Of a DNA stretch of 64,000 nt, positions 1-11,341 are shown one piece after another. The DNA comes from Humulus lupulus (Eukaryota; Streptophyta; Magnoliopsida; Rosales; Cannabaceae). A program made the translations under genes and the position numbers. Numbering within the stretch: the stretch's first letter is position 1; every line of letters starts with the position of its first letter. The notes beneath the pieces were generated by a model. The model had not been told where the DNA came from, ran no database searches, and worked only from the letters and a program-made list of their open reading frames with translations. Where the stretch lies: the NCBI RefSeq assembly GCF_963169125.1, contig NC_084794.1, positions 86,349,018-86,413,017 of the forward strand, in the 5' to 3' direction.

Positions 1-915
1 TCTATAGTGGAGTCACGAGGAATTAATAAGTTAGTAAATTTATTTGTTAGATTTATGATAACTTATTGGAGCATGATTTCATAGGCCCATGGTCCCCATT
101 GTACCTTGGATAAAATTATCTAGATAGTCTCAATTAATTGATTTAATCATCAATTAGAATTATCAAAGTTGACCAGGTCAATTTTGGATAGTTTCATAGA
201 GTTGTGTAATTTTGAGAAGAAAAGAAAAATTATGGCAGATTTATTAATTAAGATAAATTGGTATCTAAATTAATAAATAAATTTAAATCAAGGTTCAAAT
301 TATAAATAATTAATTTGATAAAGGATTTAAATAATTATTTAATTAATTAAATCAATAGAAAATAATATAGGCATTGATTTTAAGTCCAATGGGCTTATAA
401 TCAAATGGGAAATTTCACGGGCCTATAGCCCATGATAATTTCGACCTAGGGCTTCAAAATGACTATTATTTTATTGATTTTTTAATTAAATTAAATGGCC
501 TATTTGAGTCTATAAAATGAGTGCTTAGAGAGAAGTAAAAAAAAAAGATAAGTTTGATAAGTCACAAGTCATTTTCTAAGTCACTTTGTAATTTTCTCTT
601 CTTCTCTCTATATCTATCTCATGTGTTGAGAATTGCCCACACTAGTGTAGGTGGTTCTAAGGATACATTGGAAGATTGTGAAGAAAATAGAAGATCGGTT
701 CAGTTTCTTGATAATACTCTGCGACAGAAAGGATACAAGAGTTAGAGAAACTGAAGGAAGGACTCTTTAATTCCGCTGCGTATACTGTAAGTATTCTATT
801 CTTTGTTTCTCTTGAATTTAATTTTAGAAACATGTTTTAGGCTATCTCGTATTAATTTGTTTAATATTAGATATACATGAAAATAAATAAAGATCCTGTA
901 TAAGCTAATCCAACA
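1..915 (+). repeat. Right-hand part of a copia-type LTR
   Basis: The window opens inside what looks like a Ty1/copia LTR. It contains the block ATGTGTTGAGAA followed by CCCACACTAGTG, which also occurs in slightly different form in the copia LTRs at 37.5 and 56.4 kb. It then has TTCCGCTGCGTAT and a GTAAGT donor-like site near 786, and ends CTAATCCAACA at 915. No TGGTATCAGAG-type primer site follows, so it is a 3' LTR or a solo LTR rather than a 5' LTR. The short ORF at 554-745 lies inside it and is not a gene. The left end is outside the window. Confidence 0.6.
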
Positions 916-1016
916 CACATAGTGGCTCTTCTTTTGACCTGTAGACTTCGAATGTTGGATTGATAACTATATTCTGTTCTGCATCAAGTTTGGCATTAAG
1001 ACTAAGAAAGAAAACA

Positions 1017-1430
1017 TTATAATAGTTCATTAGGCTGGCAACATTTGGGCCTGGTGGGTAGATAAAAGTGGGCTGTCATTCTTGACATTTTTTCATTGAG
1101 CCGATAGGACTTTTTTTTTTCTTTCCATTTTTCCAATGGAGCGAACGAGGGCAGAATGTCCATTTGGACTTGGTAAGCTGGTTTGAACCTTCCTTGGTCC
1201 AAGAATGATTTTATGGATGTGTGCAAGGCCACAGTTTTTACCTCGAAAACTATGGTAAAAACACTGGTCACATGCCAGAAAAAGTGAGCTACTAGTTTTG
1301 GTGTGAAGATAGCATCTCAAAGAGGTAGGATTTGAGCAAATGGATACTTTGGATGGATTCCAAATTCATTTTGCATAGAAGGTCCAAGTTTGGAAATCAT
1401 AAATTTCTAAAGAAAGATTGTTCTGTGAGT
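1017..1430 (-). pseudogene. Decayed coding remnant, possibly the 3' end of the neighbouring pararetrovirus
   Basis: Read on the minus strand, two overlapping frames give protein-like sequence for about 130 codons with at least two stops. It is separated from the caulimovirid RNase H (2668-3250) by a non-coding block at 1437-2570 that looks like an insertion, and it has the same orientation. The simplest reading is that it continued the same viral polyprotein past RNase H. I do not recognise a named domain in it, so the viral assignment rests only on position and orientation. Confidence 0.3.
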
Positions 1431-1436
1431 TTGTTG

Positions 1437-2570
1437 CTATCAATTTAATATTTGATTTTAAATACGCAAGTGCACACAATCACACAAGTAATATAATGAT
1501 AAGTAAATTGTCTCCACATGGATTGCAAATTAGAAAACATAAGCAAAACAATTACTAAACAATTTTAAGAAATTAAAAATCAAGTGGGTTGTTTATAGGC
1601 TAAACAAAATATTAAAAAAAAATGGAAATACTGAAATAAAAAACTGAACTAAACAAGAAAATTGAGAGAAATATATGGATTTCAAAATGGACTTGAATTA
1701 TTGAATTCCCCTATATTATTCATCCTGAACAAATTGCGGACAGATTGCTGCAGCAATATTCTAGCAAAACTCCCAGGATGACCAAGGGAGATTTTACTAA
1801 AATAAAGTGCAAGAAATTAATAGACTATAACATAGGGTTCATCAATAATTCAAGCCACCTAAAAATTAGTTTATGGCTGAGTTCATAAACATTAATCCAT
1901 AATAAAAAAAACCCATAATATTCAGATTTAGAATCCAACTCAGAAATTAATAAAATAAAGTTTAAGAAAAGAAGAGAGAACAAATCCAAAATGATGCTTG
2001 AGCTTTGTTTGTTTGTACTGCTTCTTCCTTGTTGATATTATGAGTTTTCTCCTTTCTTTTTCTGGTTTTCTTTTCCAAAAATGACTGCTGCTTCCTTTTT
2101 ATGGCTGAAACCCTCTTTTATGTATATTAGGTTTTCTCCTCCCTTTCCCAAAAGTTCCATAATGCCCCCTTTTTCTCCAAAAACATCAATTCCTCCTTTC
2201 TCTTTTTGTCTTTTTCTCCAATATGTTGACTAATTCTTTCTGCCCTTGCCACCTCAGCCAAAATTTCCATCTTACTCATTGACTGCCATGTGTTCCAAGT
2301 GCCCAAAATTTGCCTGATCAAAGTACTTCTGTTTTGATGCAGTAAACTTGATAATTCAGCCATCAACAACAAAATTAAATCAAAATAGTTTCACATGTTA
2401 GTTCATTCCTTGTGCGAATATTTATCCATGAAACTATTACCTTTAACCTAATAGTTATTAAAAACTAAAAAAAATAATTAAACTTAATTAAGATAATGAA
2501 AACATCAAGGTTAGCTACAAAAGCTAAAAATAAACTAACATCACCCATGATTTTTTCACAATTATAAGTT
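1437..2570. repeat. Unclassified dispersed repeat, probable insertion
   Basis: This AT-rich block interrupts the minus-strand viral remnant. It begins near a stretch reading CAAGTGCACACAATCACACA followed by CAAGTAATATAATG, a motif I associate with a common dispersed plant repeat. I could not define its ends or a target duplication. The 81-codon minus ORF at 2127-2372 lies inside it and has no recognisable domain. Confidence 0.35.
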
Positions 2571-2667
2571 CAAACGCACATGACATAGCTCTTTATTCAA
2601 GAGTTATCAGAGTTACTCTTTCTTTGGCTGATTTGTGGGACGTCTTCGAAAGGATATTTTTTGGATC

Positions 2668-3250
2668 TCAGGGAAAATATTGATTTTGTTTGACAAAAGA
2701 GGAAGAAGCCATCACGAGTATGAATGGGATGACATGTGATGATTTTTGGGAGACGGTGGGGATGGTTCTTGGTGAGTATCCTGAGGCTAGATTTATAGCA
2801 ACGGGTGATCTGGATAAGAAATCAACCATAACATTGTCTTTTCCTTGGATGTGTTTAATGTCAAAAGAATAGTTGTCAAACCAAACTGCCAATCTCAAAA
2901 GTTGGGCATTTGTCATCTTGCTTTTCTTTAGATCGATCATTCGTTTTGACGCGGTAAAATCCGTTTCCACCAAGAAATGATGACCTATTAGATGGAATTC
3001 AAATTTTGTAATACCCATCTTTATCGCCAATATTTCTTTTAGGGTAGAATGATAGTGGAGTTGAGAATCTTTGAAATGGCCACTCTTTTATCCACATATT
3101 TTTCTTTTCCCTGTCTTGTCCTGTTCAAGTAGGACAACTCCCCCACACCGATCACTAGAGTTTGTCTGCAAGATTCTTTTTCCATCAGAAGGAATCTGCA
3201 AAGGTGGTAGTGTCTACATCATCTCCTTTAGTTTTCTGACTGCTACAATT
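2668..3250 (-). pseudogene. Caulimovirid RNase H domain, broken
   Basis: The minus ORF at 2668-3030 (120 codons) carries a TD motif, a cluster of basic residues, and the late RNase H pattern ending GKDN, D, LSR, where the final Asp belongs to the active site. The N-terminal part of the domain lies at 3030-3250, with stop codons and a frame change between the pieces. In the virus this enzyme degrades the RNA strand during reverse transcription. The position directly after RT supports the call. It cannot give one continuous protein as it stands. Confidence 0.65.
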
Positions 3251-3360
3251 TGATCTTGTTACCATGGTGGAGTTTTCTTTTTAAGCATGCCGCTGAGTGG
3301 TCTTGTCATTTTCGAAAGTCGCGGGAGAAAATCGCGTAAATAGTTTACAATTCCTAAGAA

Positions 3361-4215
3361 CTATTGGATTTGGACCTTTGTGAAATCATTTTTGGGAAAA
3401 TTTAGTAATTCTTGGGCTATGTGAGGTTGGGCCTCATATTGGCCTTTAAAAAGGTTCATTCTCAGAAAGTCAATTTGGGCTTGTCCAATGAGCACCTTCT
3501 TTTCGGATAACATGACCCCATGGGCTTCTGTGAGAGAGATGAACTGGGCTAGTAGATTATGATGGGCTTGTTCATCTTGTGAGAAGAGCAATATATCATC
3601 AATGTAGATCAAGAACTTATCTAGAATGGGGTCGTAGATTCTAGTCATGGCCTTTTGGAACAGTGATGAGGCTGTTTTGAGACAAAAAGGAAGGACAGTC
3701 CACTGATAGTGGTGATTTGGAATGCAGAAGGCCGTTTTGAGCCTATCTTCTTGTTTGATGCCCAATTGCCAAAATCCTGCCTTTAGATCAAATTTCAAAA
3801 ATATTTTAGCCTTTGACAAGCTTGCAAATAAGGAATTCTTTTTTGGTAGGGGGAATATATCATTTGTCAAAAATTCATTCAAGGGCTTGTAATTGATGAC
3901 CAGTCTTTGTTTTCCCTGAGCCTGTTCTGATCTCTTATAGACATAGAAAGCATGGCATGCCCATGAAGAGGTGGCTGGTTCAATCAATCCTTGTTGTTGT
4001 AGTTCTTTACATTCCCCGGTTGCCATTTGTTGATGCTCTGGGATCATGCCTGGGTGACTTGCCTTGGTAGGGTTAATGTCTTCATTGAGCTTGAATGGTG
4101 AACAGTTGATTTTTCCATAGAGGGCATTTACACTTTTGGAGGAACTCGACATGACTTGTAGACAGGAATTTTCTATGAGCCTTTGTTTGACCTTGGAGAA
4201 TGGATCAGGAGGCAT
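3361..4215 (-). pseudogene. Caulimovirid reverse transcriptase fragment
   Basis: This is a 284-codon open frame. RT motifs appear in order: RLVINYKPLN, then a DLKAGFWQ segment, a segment with the LPFCLK pattern, and the catalytic YIDD near residue 205. The catalytic core is therefore visible, but the frame stops at 3361 before the thumb joins RNase H. The upstream end continues in a different frame towards the protease. In Caulimoviridae this enzyme copies pregenomic RNA into DNA. The absence of a downstream integrase separates it from the gypsy elements elsewhere in the window. Confidence 0.7.
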
Positions 4216-4289
4216 TAGAAAATAGTTTGGTATGGATTCCCATGGAGGAAAATGTTGTTTGAAGCCAAGGCCACTAGGAAGGATTTATA

Positions 4290-4900
4290 AACTCTTTTTC
4301 TTGTTGTAGACATCAAAACCAATAATTAGATCTTTCCCTGGTAATTTCGAGCCAATTACTTTATGAATGATAGAGCATCCTGGGAAGAACTGTAATTTAA
4401 TTGGTTTACTGATGAGCTCTGTACAAAAAATGCTTCCGTTTGCAGTGTGGAAGAATTGTTTTTATTTTCTCCAATATTCTGGAGGGAGAACATCAGGGTT
4501 CATCATGGTGTAGGATGATCCAGTATCAAAGAAGGCTGCTACTTTGACTGGCCGAGCGTATTTTGTAGAGAGGATTTGCATGGAGATGACTACTGATGGC
4601 TGTATTGTATTGATAGCTGCCATATGGTAGAATTCATCTGAAGTCTCTGGTTGTTCGAATGCACAGAGGGGCTCTAGATTCATTTCGTCATCAGTAGAGA
4701 AGATGGATTCTAGGTCATTTTCTTCGAGAGATACGCCAGTTGTTTGTTGAATGTGAGAGATCAGTTTGGCAGTTTTCCCTTTGGGGCATTGTTTGGCATA
4801 ATATCCTTTGTTTCAACAGATAAAACATCTGTCGGAATTCTTCCTGAAAGAGCACTTCCTCCTTAGGAATTTGAATGAGCGGCATCCCTTTTCCTTTGAG
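4290..4900 (-). pseudogene. Caulimovirid aspartic protease and coat-protein zinc knuckle
   Basis: The minus ORF at 4462-4683 contains the aspartic protease active-site motif DTGSS. Upstream in the same orientation (about 4780-4830) is a CCHC-like zinc knuckle in which the usual His is Tyr and a stop codon lies between the second Cys and the following residues. Downstream, protease-like sequence continues to about 4290, past a stop. Knuckle then protease then RT is the expected caulimovirid order, with the knuckle at the C-terminus of the coat protein. Key residues are partly lost, so it is a pseudogene. Confidence 0.6.
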
Positions 4901-4930
4901 GATTTAAAGGTCTTAAAGGTTTTAGAAAAT

Positions 4931-6171
4931 TACATAATGAATATATAACAAGTACATATATAACGAGAACATATAAGTTATTGCAAATGATAATACTTTC
5001 AGTTATAGAAAATTAAATGTAAAGCTAAAGACTATTTCAGGTACTTTTAAATCATATTTTCTCTCATGCAACTACATTGATTAATGAAGTGTATTAAAAA
5101 TTTAAAAACATATAAAACTAGTAAATTTAAAAATGAATAATTAACAATCAACCAATTGTAAAAATATTATTCACAACACTTCATTTTATTATGTAGGATT
5201 GAAATCAGAAAAACCAATAATAAAACTATGCCACCTTTTTCATAATTGTTCCTTTTAAAAGTTGTATGTAAAATTCGTAATTTTTTACTAACCCCTATAG
5301 ATTACACTCTCTATATTAGGATCTAGGAATATTCCTTTGAAGACTTCATTGTTTTTTTTTTCCAAATCTATAGTACAGAGAAAAATTGTGAGTAGGTTAG
5401 TATATATATGTATTACACAGTTATAAAAAAAATTGTGTATGAAACTAAATCATATATAGATAACCCAAACTTATAAAGAATGTAGATTGAAACTTGTAAT
5501 AAGATTATAAAAGTGCAAAAAGGAAAATATTACTTACCAAATCCTTATGACAAGTAAGAAATATTTGGCCTATTCTTAACCACCTAATAAAGCCAAGTAT
5601 GTGTATTGCCACTAACATATGATATCTTGATTTTATGCTACTAAACTCAAGAGTTGTTTAATAGAATTTAGGTTAAAAACTTGAATGCATGCATTTAAAA
5701 TTTCCACCAACGTTAAACTTTATATAAACCTCCTCCAATAGTTTTTTTTTGTCTAATATGGCTCACTCCCTCACGCATACACTAATTCATGAAACTTCTT
5801 ATCATTTTTTCCATATTTGTTGTTAGTTGAAATTGTACTTTTAAAAAGATATGCACAAATCCTCCCTAATATTGTCTACATAAATGTGCATATATTTAGA
5901 GCTATTTAAGACTTGAAAGGTTGGTTTATGATAATTTTTTAATAAATTGAAAAGTTGGTTAATGATCAATTTTATAATATATTTTTTGAAACTAATGATT
6001 TGAGCATAAACCTTGAGAAAATTATGTCCTCTGCCAACCCCATACTAAACAAATATTTCTATAAATGATAGTCTCCATTAAACTTAAGATCATACACTTA
6101 TTCTTGGACTTAACATTCCACTACTGGTTCTTTCATTAACCTATTGTTAAGTTGAGATGGGGGAATGAACT
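4931..6171. other. AT-rich stretch, nothing recognised
   Basis: No open frame of useful length, no LTR-type termini and no clear repeat were seen over this 1.2 kb. It is rich in short A/T runs and may be old decayed repeat DNA. Confidence 0.5.
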
Positions 6172-6603
6172 ATGTTTTATGTCTTGTACAAGGGCCTTGA
6201 AGCTGGGGTTTATACTAATTGGAAAATTGCATACAATGAATTCCAGAAGAGTCAAGACAACATCATAATTCCATATAAATGCTTATTTCAAGTTGTGGTT
6301 GCTTATGATAGCTATTGTAAGCGATTATTTGACCCACTCAAACAATCTTTCATGCCATGCAACTGTGTGGTAGACACTCATGTGTTCAAGAGCTTCGAAG
6401 TAGATGTTGAAGATGACGCTGATTTATATGCGACAAATGAGGAAGATGGTCGGAGCAATGGAGTTACTCTTGGAGTGCCAAATGGAGATGCTGTGGAAAT
6501 TACCATAGTGAAACTCATTCAATTTGTTTTCATAAGCTACTCTACGAACTGGGAAATCATCCCAAGATGTGTTTGCTGGAAAAAAATAAAGGTTAAAAAA
6601 TAG
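6172..6603 (+). CDS. Short ORF with a viroplasmin / RNase H1 N-terminal-like domain
   Basis: A 143-codon ORF. Residues 2-48 fit the viroplasmin (caulimovirus P6 / eukaryotic RNase H1 N-terminal) fold: FYVLYKGLEAGVYTNW, then a spaced aromatic and basic pattern ending in a Tyr-rich segment. That domain binds RNA-DNA hybrid or dsRNA. The remainder is acidic (EVDVEDDADLYATNEED) with no recognised domain. No RNase H catalytic domain follows. In plants this module often occurs alone or inside transposon genes, so it may be a fragment of a mobile gene. The pararetrovirus 1.3 kb away is on the other strand, so a direct link is doubtful. Expression is unknown. Confidence 0.45.
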   Translation: MFYVLYKGLEAGVYTNWKIAYNEFQKSQDNIIIPYKCLFQVVVAYDSYCKRLFDPLKQSFMPCNCVVDTHVFKSFEVDVEDDADLYATNEEDGRSNGVTLGVPNGDAVEITIVKLIQFVFISYSTNWEIIPRCVCWKKIKVKK

Positions 6604-7396
6604 GATGAGTACCTATGAATTAAAAAATAAAATATGTTACTATAAAACATATACATACATACAACCATGATTTAATTTTGTGTAAAAAATATTGGGGCAT
6701 ATAGCTTAATGTTAAACTTTTCAAGCATGATCATGGATATTGATACTATGATAGATTTGTCAATTAAATATCTCTCGTAAAACCATTTTGCAAATCATCA
6801 TCAACCACAATTTTCATCTTAGACACTCTTTTCTTAATACTACCTATAAATATTTATATTATATACAAGCATCTTTTAATGTACAAGGCTAAATGAGTTT
6901 AAGTAACTACTCTCATATGAAAACTTGTACAGAGAGTATTGATCACAAAAGCCATAATATATGGTGAAATCCAGTTAACTATTGAAATTTAGCTATACTC
7001 TCTCTAATTAAAAAAAAAAATCTTTCAAAAATAAGAAAATGAAAATTATAATCAATAGGACAAAATTTGAAAATTATCATCTAAAACCATTCACATATAC
7101 TCTCTTTCAGCCAATAGAAATAATAAAAAACAAACCAAAATAATAATAAGGTTCTTACAAAAAATGTTGGCTGACATGTACCAAATCAAAAGTGTGGTGT
7201 TAGGATACTTCAATCGCTCATCAAATGTCATAATTCTAGTGAAGGTTGATATTAATTATCTGGGAACAAATAAGACAACAAGCTTACTTTAAAAACACAG
7301 ATAATAAATAATACAAAAAATGAAGACTAAATCTACGCAAACTTTAATTATGAATACTTGCCTCTCCCCACACCATTTGCTCAAGGTCAAGAGACG
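6604..7396. other. Intergenic, nothing recognised
   Basis: AT-rich sequence between the viroplasmin-like ORF and the minus-strand transposon-associated gene. It could hold 3' parts of the minus gene, but no exon is convincing. Confidence 0.4.
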
Positions 7397-7582
7397 TCAT
7401 GCATGCACGATCCTATAATAGATCCCCGTAATCACACACAATGTACCTACCACAAATGAAGATGAAAAAAAATTATAACAAAATACCAAACAACTTACTT
7501 TTAAGAACATCAACAAAATATTGCAAACATACAACCAAAAATTTAAAGACCTAAACTGAAAGTGAGTATAACCAAGCGACAC

Positions 7583-8029
7583 TTACAAATCTTGAAGGTC
7601 TAGGTTGTAGACATACTCAACCAGTTTGAACATCTGCAAGGATACAACCATGGAGAGCTTGAAAGATCCAACTACAGTCCCTTCTTTTGACTGGAAATTC
7701 ACATAACCAACATCCCCCCACTTGTGGCGTTCCTTTGGATGTTTAAGAGAGTCTCCCAAAGCATTGACATCTTCATAAACATTGGTTAGGTCCATAATAG
7801 GATCTAGTTATGCTTCATGCACAGATCGATCTTCATTATCTTTCGCACCCACATAACCCTCTTTCACAGAGGCATCTGTTGCCGCAATGTTGACATTGAG
7901 ACGCTTAAGCTTGCTTGCAATCATAACCCTAATTGACTCAGGTAATTCCACAAGTGATGTCATCAATGAATCCAATTGACGAGTCATTGTCATAACCTTC
8001 TTGGTTAAGCACCCGATAACCTCATTCAT
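7583..8029 (-). pseudogene. Downstream exons of a transposon-associated gene
   Basis: Two adjacent minus ORFs (8029-7808, 73 codons; 7795-7583, 70 codons) are separated only by a stop. The first is helical and may form a coiled coil; the second reads like the start of another folded segment (YEDVNALGDSLKHP). They lie downstream, on the same strand, of the segment at 10605-11341, with a 2.2 kb solo LTR between, so they probably belonged to one gene. I do not recognise a catalytic domain. Proteins of this kind in plants often continue into a Ulp1-type cysteine protease domain, which I do not see here. Confidence 0.35.
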
Positions 8030-8239
8030 GCCATATTCCTCATTTGGGTTATTTTCTGGTAAATCAAGCAGTTCATTAAAACCACAAACCTGAAAGCAAA
8101 CAAATAGATTCCAATTTAAAATTTATTGAATTTTTCTTTAAGTAAGAATCATTACCGAAAGGAATAAACTTATTATTCTGTAGGCACAATAACCCCTGTT
8201 GTGACATACATAAGTCTTGACTCTCTTGATTGTCTTGTT

Positions 8240-10421
8240 TGTAACGTCTCAAATTCGCTAATAAGACTTAGTGCCTTTATTACTGTGCCAGGAGGACATA
8301 ATCAGAGTTATATGTGAAATTAATTGAATATATGTGTGATTATGTGACATATATGATTTACATGGTGATATGAGTATTTATGTATGTTTATGTGTATTAA
8401 ATATGAATGCGAGCCTATTTTGATAATTAGGGCATATTTGTAATATTTGACATGTTGAGGTATATTTGTATTATATATGATTTATGAGTGAGACCACGGT
8501 GTTATGGGGATATATTTGAGATGTGTGTGGCCCGAGGCGATCTTAGTGGGCAAGTTAGCAGAAAAGTCACAACGGGGTCAAATACCCAGCTCAGGGTGAG
8601 CCTAGGGGTATTTTAGTAATTTAGTGCATTACCAGGGTTTACGGTGGATTGGAAATTTATTTGGTGATTATTTGAGTATGTTGGGATTAATCGTGGATTT
8701 ATAGGGCTACTTGAGGATTAGCGAGAAATGTGGCTAATGATCGTTTTGCCTTGAGGGCATTGAAGGAAAACACTTGGGGTTAAGGGAATTTTGGTCCTTT
8801 CCTAGACTTTGGTTAGACTTAGTTAAGGCTAGAAGCCTTTAGAAACATGTAGAATGCATTAAGATGCTCAGTCCCTCTTCCTTCTCTCGTTTACTCTCTC
8901 TCACCCTCTTAGTTGGGATTTTGGAAAATTGAGGGGAAAAGCTGGAAATTCCCTGAGTTCAGCTCAAGGGTCGTGATTCTCGTTGAGGTAAGCTTCAATT
9001 TTTTTTTTATTAGGTTTAATTTGGTTTTTAGGGTACTCTAGAGTTTGGAGTTCAATGGTCGGGATTTAAAGTTTTGCTAAGGTTTTAGCTTAGTTCTTAA
9101 TGGTTATATGATGGTTATGTTGTGTTGTTATAAGATCAAGATTTAATTATGAATTTGGTTGAAGTTTGGGGACTAATTTTAGGGGTTTTGGCTAGGGAAA
9201 ACGCAAGAAAAATCCAGAATTTCTGGGTTCGCAGGGCCACACCGCTGTTCTTGGAGCACTGCGGCCCGCATGAATTCAGAGGCCAAGGGAGGGTCACTAA
9301 GCCGCCTTAGCGCTGCGACACGTGTCTAGGTAAATGAGGGCTTAGGCTCTTTGACTTGTAGAGGGCCACAACTCAAATGGAAAATGTAGGCCAAGTAAGG
9401 TTTTTAAGCTCGGGAACTTAAACCTAGAGGCTCGGGAAGGATTCTACTACCCGGTTTAGTGTAATTCGAGATCTCGAAGGCTATAAATTTACCCTAAGGT
9501 TGTCAAATAGTCTAGTGCTTGATGGTTTCTGTTATTTTGTTGTGGCTGGGTTATACTGTCAGGGCTCGGAAGTAGGGATCGCGCTCAGCAACGCCATATG
9601 CTATCTGCTCGGGACCCAAGGTCAGAAAATTGCACTAGGGTTGTAATCGGGGCTTGGTACCCAGTTAATGGATATGGCTGTGATTATTCGATTAGGCATG
9701 CTTTTATATTCTACATTTGATTGTGTACTATGCAATCTATATGTTTGATTATATATAATCTAAGAGCCCGACCTAAGGGCGCTGGGGTCGACATCAAGTG
9801 TGCAGAACACATCTTGGCCTAAGAGAGTCGGGGTCGACAATAAGATCTGAGAGCTCAGCCTAAGAGAGTCGGGCCTGAACGTCACCTAAATAATTAGAAG
9901 TGTCGATTGCACTTGTTTAACCTATTGATTGTTAACTTGGATCATGTGCTTGTTTAAGATGATTTTTATTGCTAAGCTTGTTGTTATATTTTGCTACTTA
10001 TTGAATTTGTGATTTAAGTTTTCTTCTGAGCCTCGACTCACGGGTACTTTGTGGTGTAGGTAGGGGGTAAGCTGGACCAGCCATGAGTTGGAGAGCTTCA
10101 GGGGTGGTGTGTACATATGCAGCCTACTCAACCGCCATGACCGAGACAGGTTGGGAGGAACTAGTGTTGAACTCTGTTTTGCTGCCTAGGACGACTAGTG
10201 TGTATTTCATTTGTCTGTTATCAGTCTGCAACCACTTTTTGGGATCCCATGTATAAACTAAACACGTTGAATGAAAAATGATTACTTCGTTGACCAAAAT
10301 TTTTAACACCTAACCTTGGTTTAGTACTTAATTACACATTTAAGTCCAAATGACTCACTTAGCAAGTTAAGCACCATTTTAAACACACAATGTAACGGTC
10401 TTGGCTAACCAGGGCGTTACA
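8240..10421 (+). mobile_element. Solo LTR (2.18 kb) with imperfect 5 bp target duplication
   Basis: The element starts TGTAACGTCTC and ends GGGCGTTACA, so the termini are TG and CA with a 7 bp inverted repeat TGTAACG/CGTTACA. Flanks are TTGTT on the left (8235-8239) and TTGTC on the right (10422-10426), a 5 bp target duplication with one mismatch. It has no internal coding region. Near 9760-9880 it contains repeated blocks built on CTAAGAGAGTCGGG and GGGTCGAC. It splits a minus-strand transposon-associated gene. The solo LTR at 16238-18273 has related termini and a shared GGGATCCCAT block near its right end. The lineage is not identified. Confidence 0.7.
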
Positions 10422-10604
10422 TTGTCAGTCCAAAATCTTATTGGGGAAACACTACGGTCGAAAACCATATTTGGAATGTCAATATGATTGAAGTAAAGTA
10501 ACTACCAAAATAAATTATTATGAGAAATGAATAAAGCATAGTGTATGCAATAAAATAAAAAAGAAAATAAATGGTCATCACAGGTTGAAGTATTACAAAC
10601 AAAA

Positions 10605-11341
10605 TTAATTAACTACGTGCAGAAAGGCACAACATCCTTTTGATTGAATTAAGCGGCAAGCTTTATACTTCCCCACAGATATCATTAACTCATTGTATGC
10701 ATAAGTTGCCCAGTTTTGAGACTTGATCTTGGTGGGATCGATAGCGGCACTGATATAACTAGAACGCATGGTGTTCCCGGTACCTTGAACCAGGATGCTC
10801 CCAAGGATGACAAGGACAAAACTCGCCAAGAAAAAGTTATTAGTCTCACTATAATCTAAGAATTGTTTCTCCAATACAGCCAAGCTGATTCTATTTTTAC
10901 CACCCATTAGTTGATCATTCAACTCAGTATTGTCAACCTTTGCGTCAATGTCGATCAATACGTTCCCATCAGGAACCTCCATAACACTTTGAAAAATCCT
11001 TGGGGACATTGGCACCTTCTTCCCATATATGTTAAGTCAGTTTCTACCAACATCTACATAGTCGAAGAGCCATTTAACTAGCTCATTGTATATATGGGTA
11101 GTCAACCCTCAGATATGCCCCGAATCTAGCCTCTCTTACCAAATCCTTCTATTCATCCGTCAATGTATCCACTATCCGCACATTCCTTTTGAAAGAGTAT
11201 CGATTAATCATTTTGCGTGAATCAACTTCAAATGGCCTTTCATCATCTTCATTGTTCTCCTCCTCTAAATTTTCATCTGACTCTTCCAAATCAGATGGCA
11301 CAACCTCCTTCCGCTTCTTAGATTTACTTGTGGAACCCAAA
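10605..11341 (-). pseudogene. Transposon-associated plant protein fragment (PMD/Ulp1-type gene)
   Basis: ORFs at 11341-11149 and 11015-10605 plus the sequence between them form one reading with one or two stops. The N-terminus is charged, with a KSKKRK nuclear-localisation-like segment and an acidic run. It then reads through a GAYLRV segment, a VPMSPRIFQSVMEVPDG segment, and a conserved region (FVLVILGSILVQG ... NWATYAYNELM) that ends near a CCAFL segment. I know this pattern from large families of plant proteins carried by DNA transposons and often linked to Ulp1-like proteases. The function is unknown. No transposase or terminal inverted repeats were found here. Confidence 0.5.

Larger units (their letters stand above)
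2590..4930 (-). mobile_element. Endogenous pararetrovirus (Caulimoviridae) remnant
   Basis: On the minus strand the order is zinc knuckle, aspartic protease, reverse transcriptase, RNase H, which is the Caulimoviridae polyprotein order. There is no integrase and no LTR beside it. Several stops and frameshifts separate the domains, so this is a dead germline copy. The movement protein and most of the coat protein are absent; sequence left of RNase H is cut by an unrelated repeat. A Ty3/gypsy origin is less likely because there is no integrase after RNase H and the RT motifs are of caulimovirid type. The genus cannot be assigned by eye. Confidence 0.75.

Noticed and set aside
554..745. 63-codon plus-strand ORF
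   Set aside because: Lies inside a copia-type LTR; no domain, and LTR homologues do not keep the frame.
2127..2372. 81-codon minus-strand ORF
   Set aside because: Inside a non-coding repeat; no recognisable domain.
8230..10431. Mutator-type transposon with 9-10 bp target duplication for the 8240-10421 element
   Set aside because: Only five of ten flanking bases match at that length, whereas a 5 bp duplication with TG/CA ends fits four of five and an LTR-type unit.
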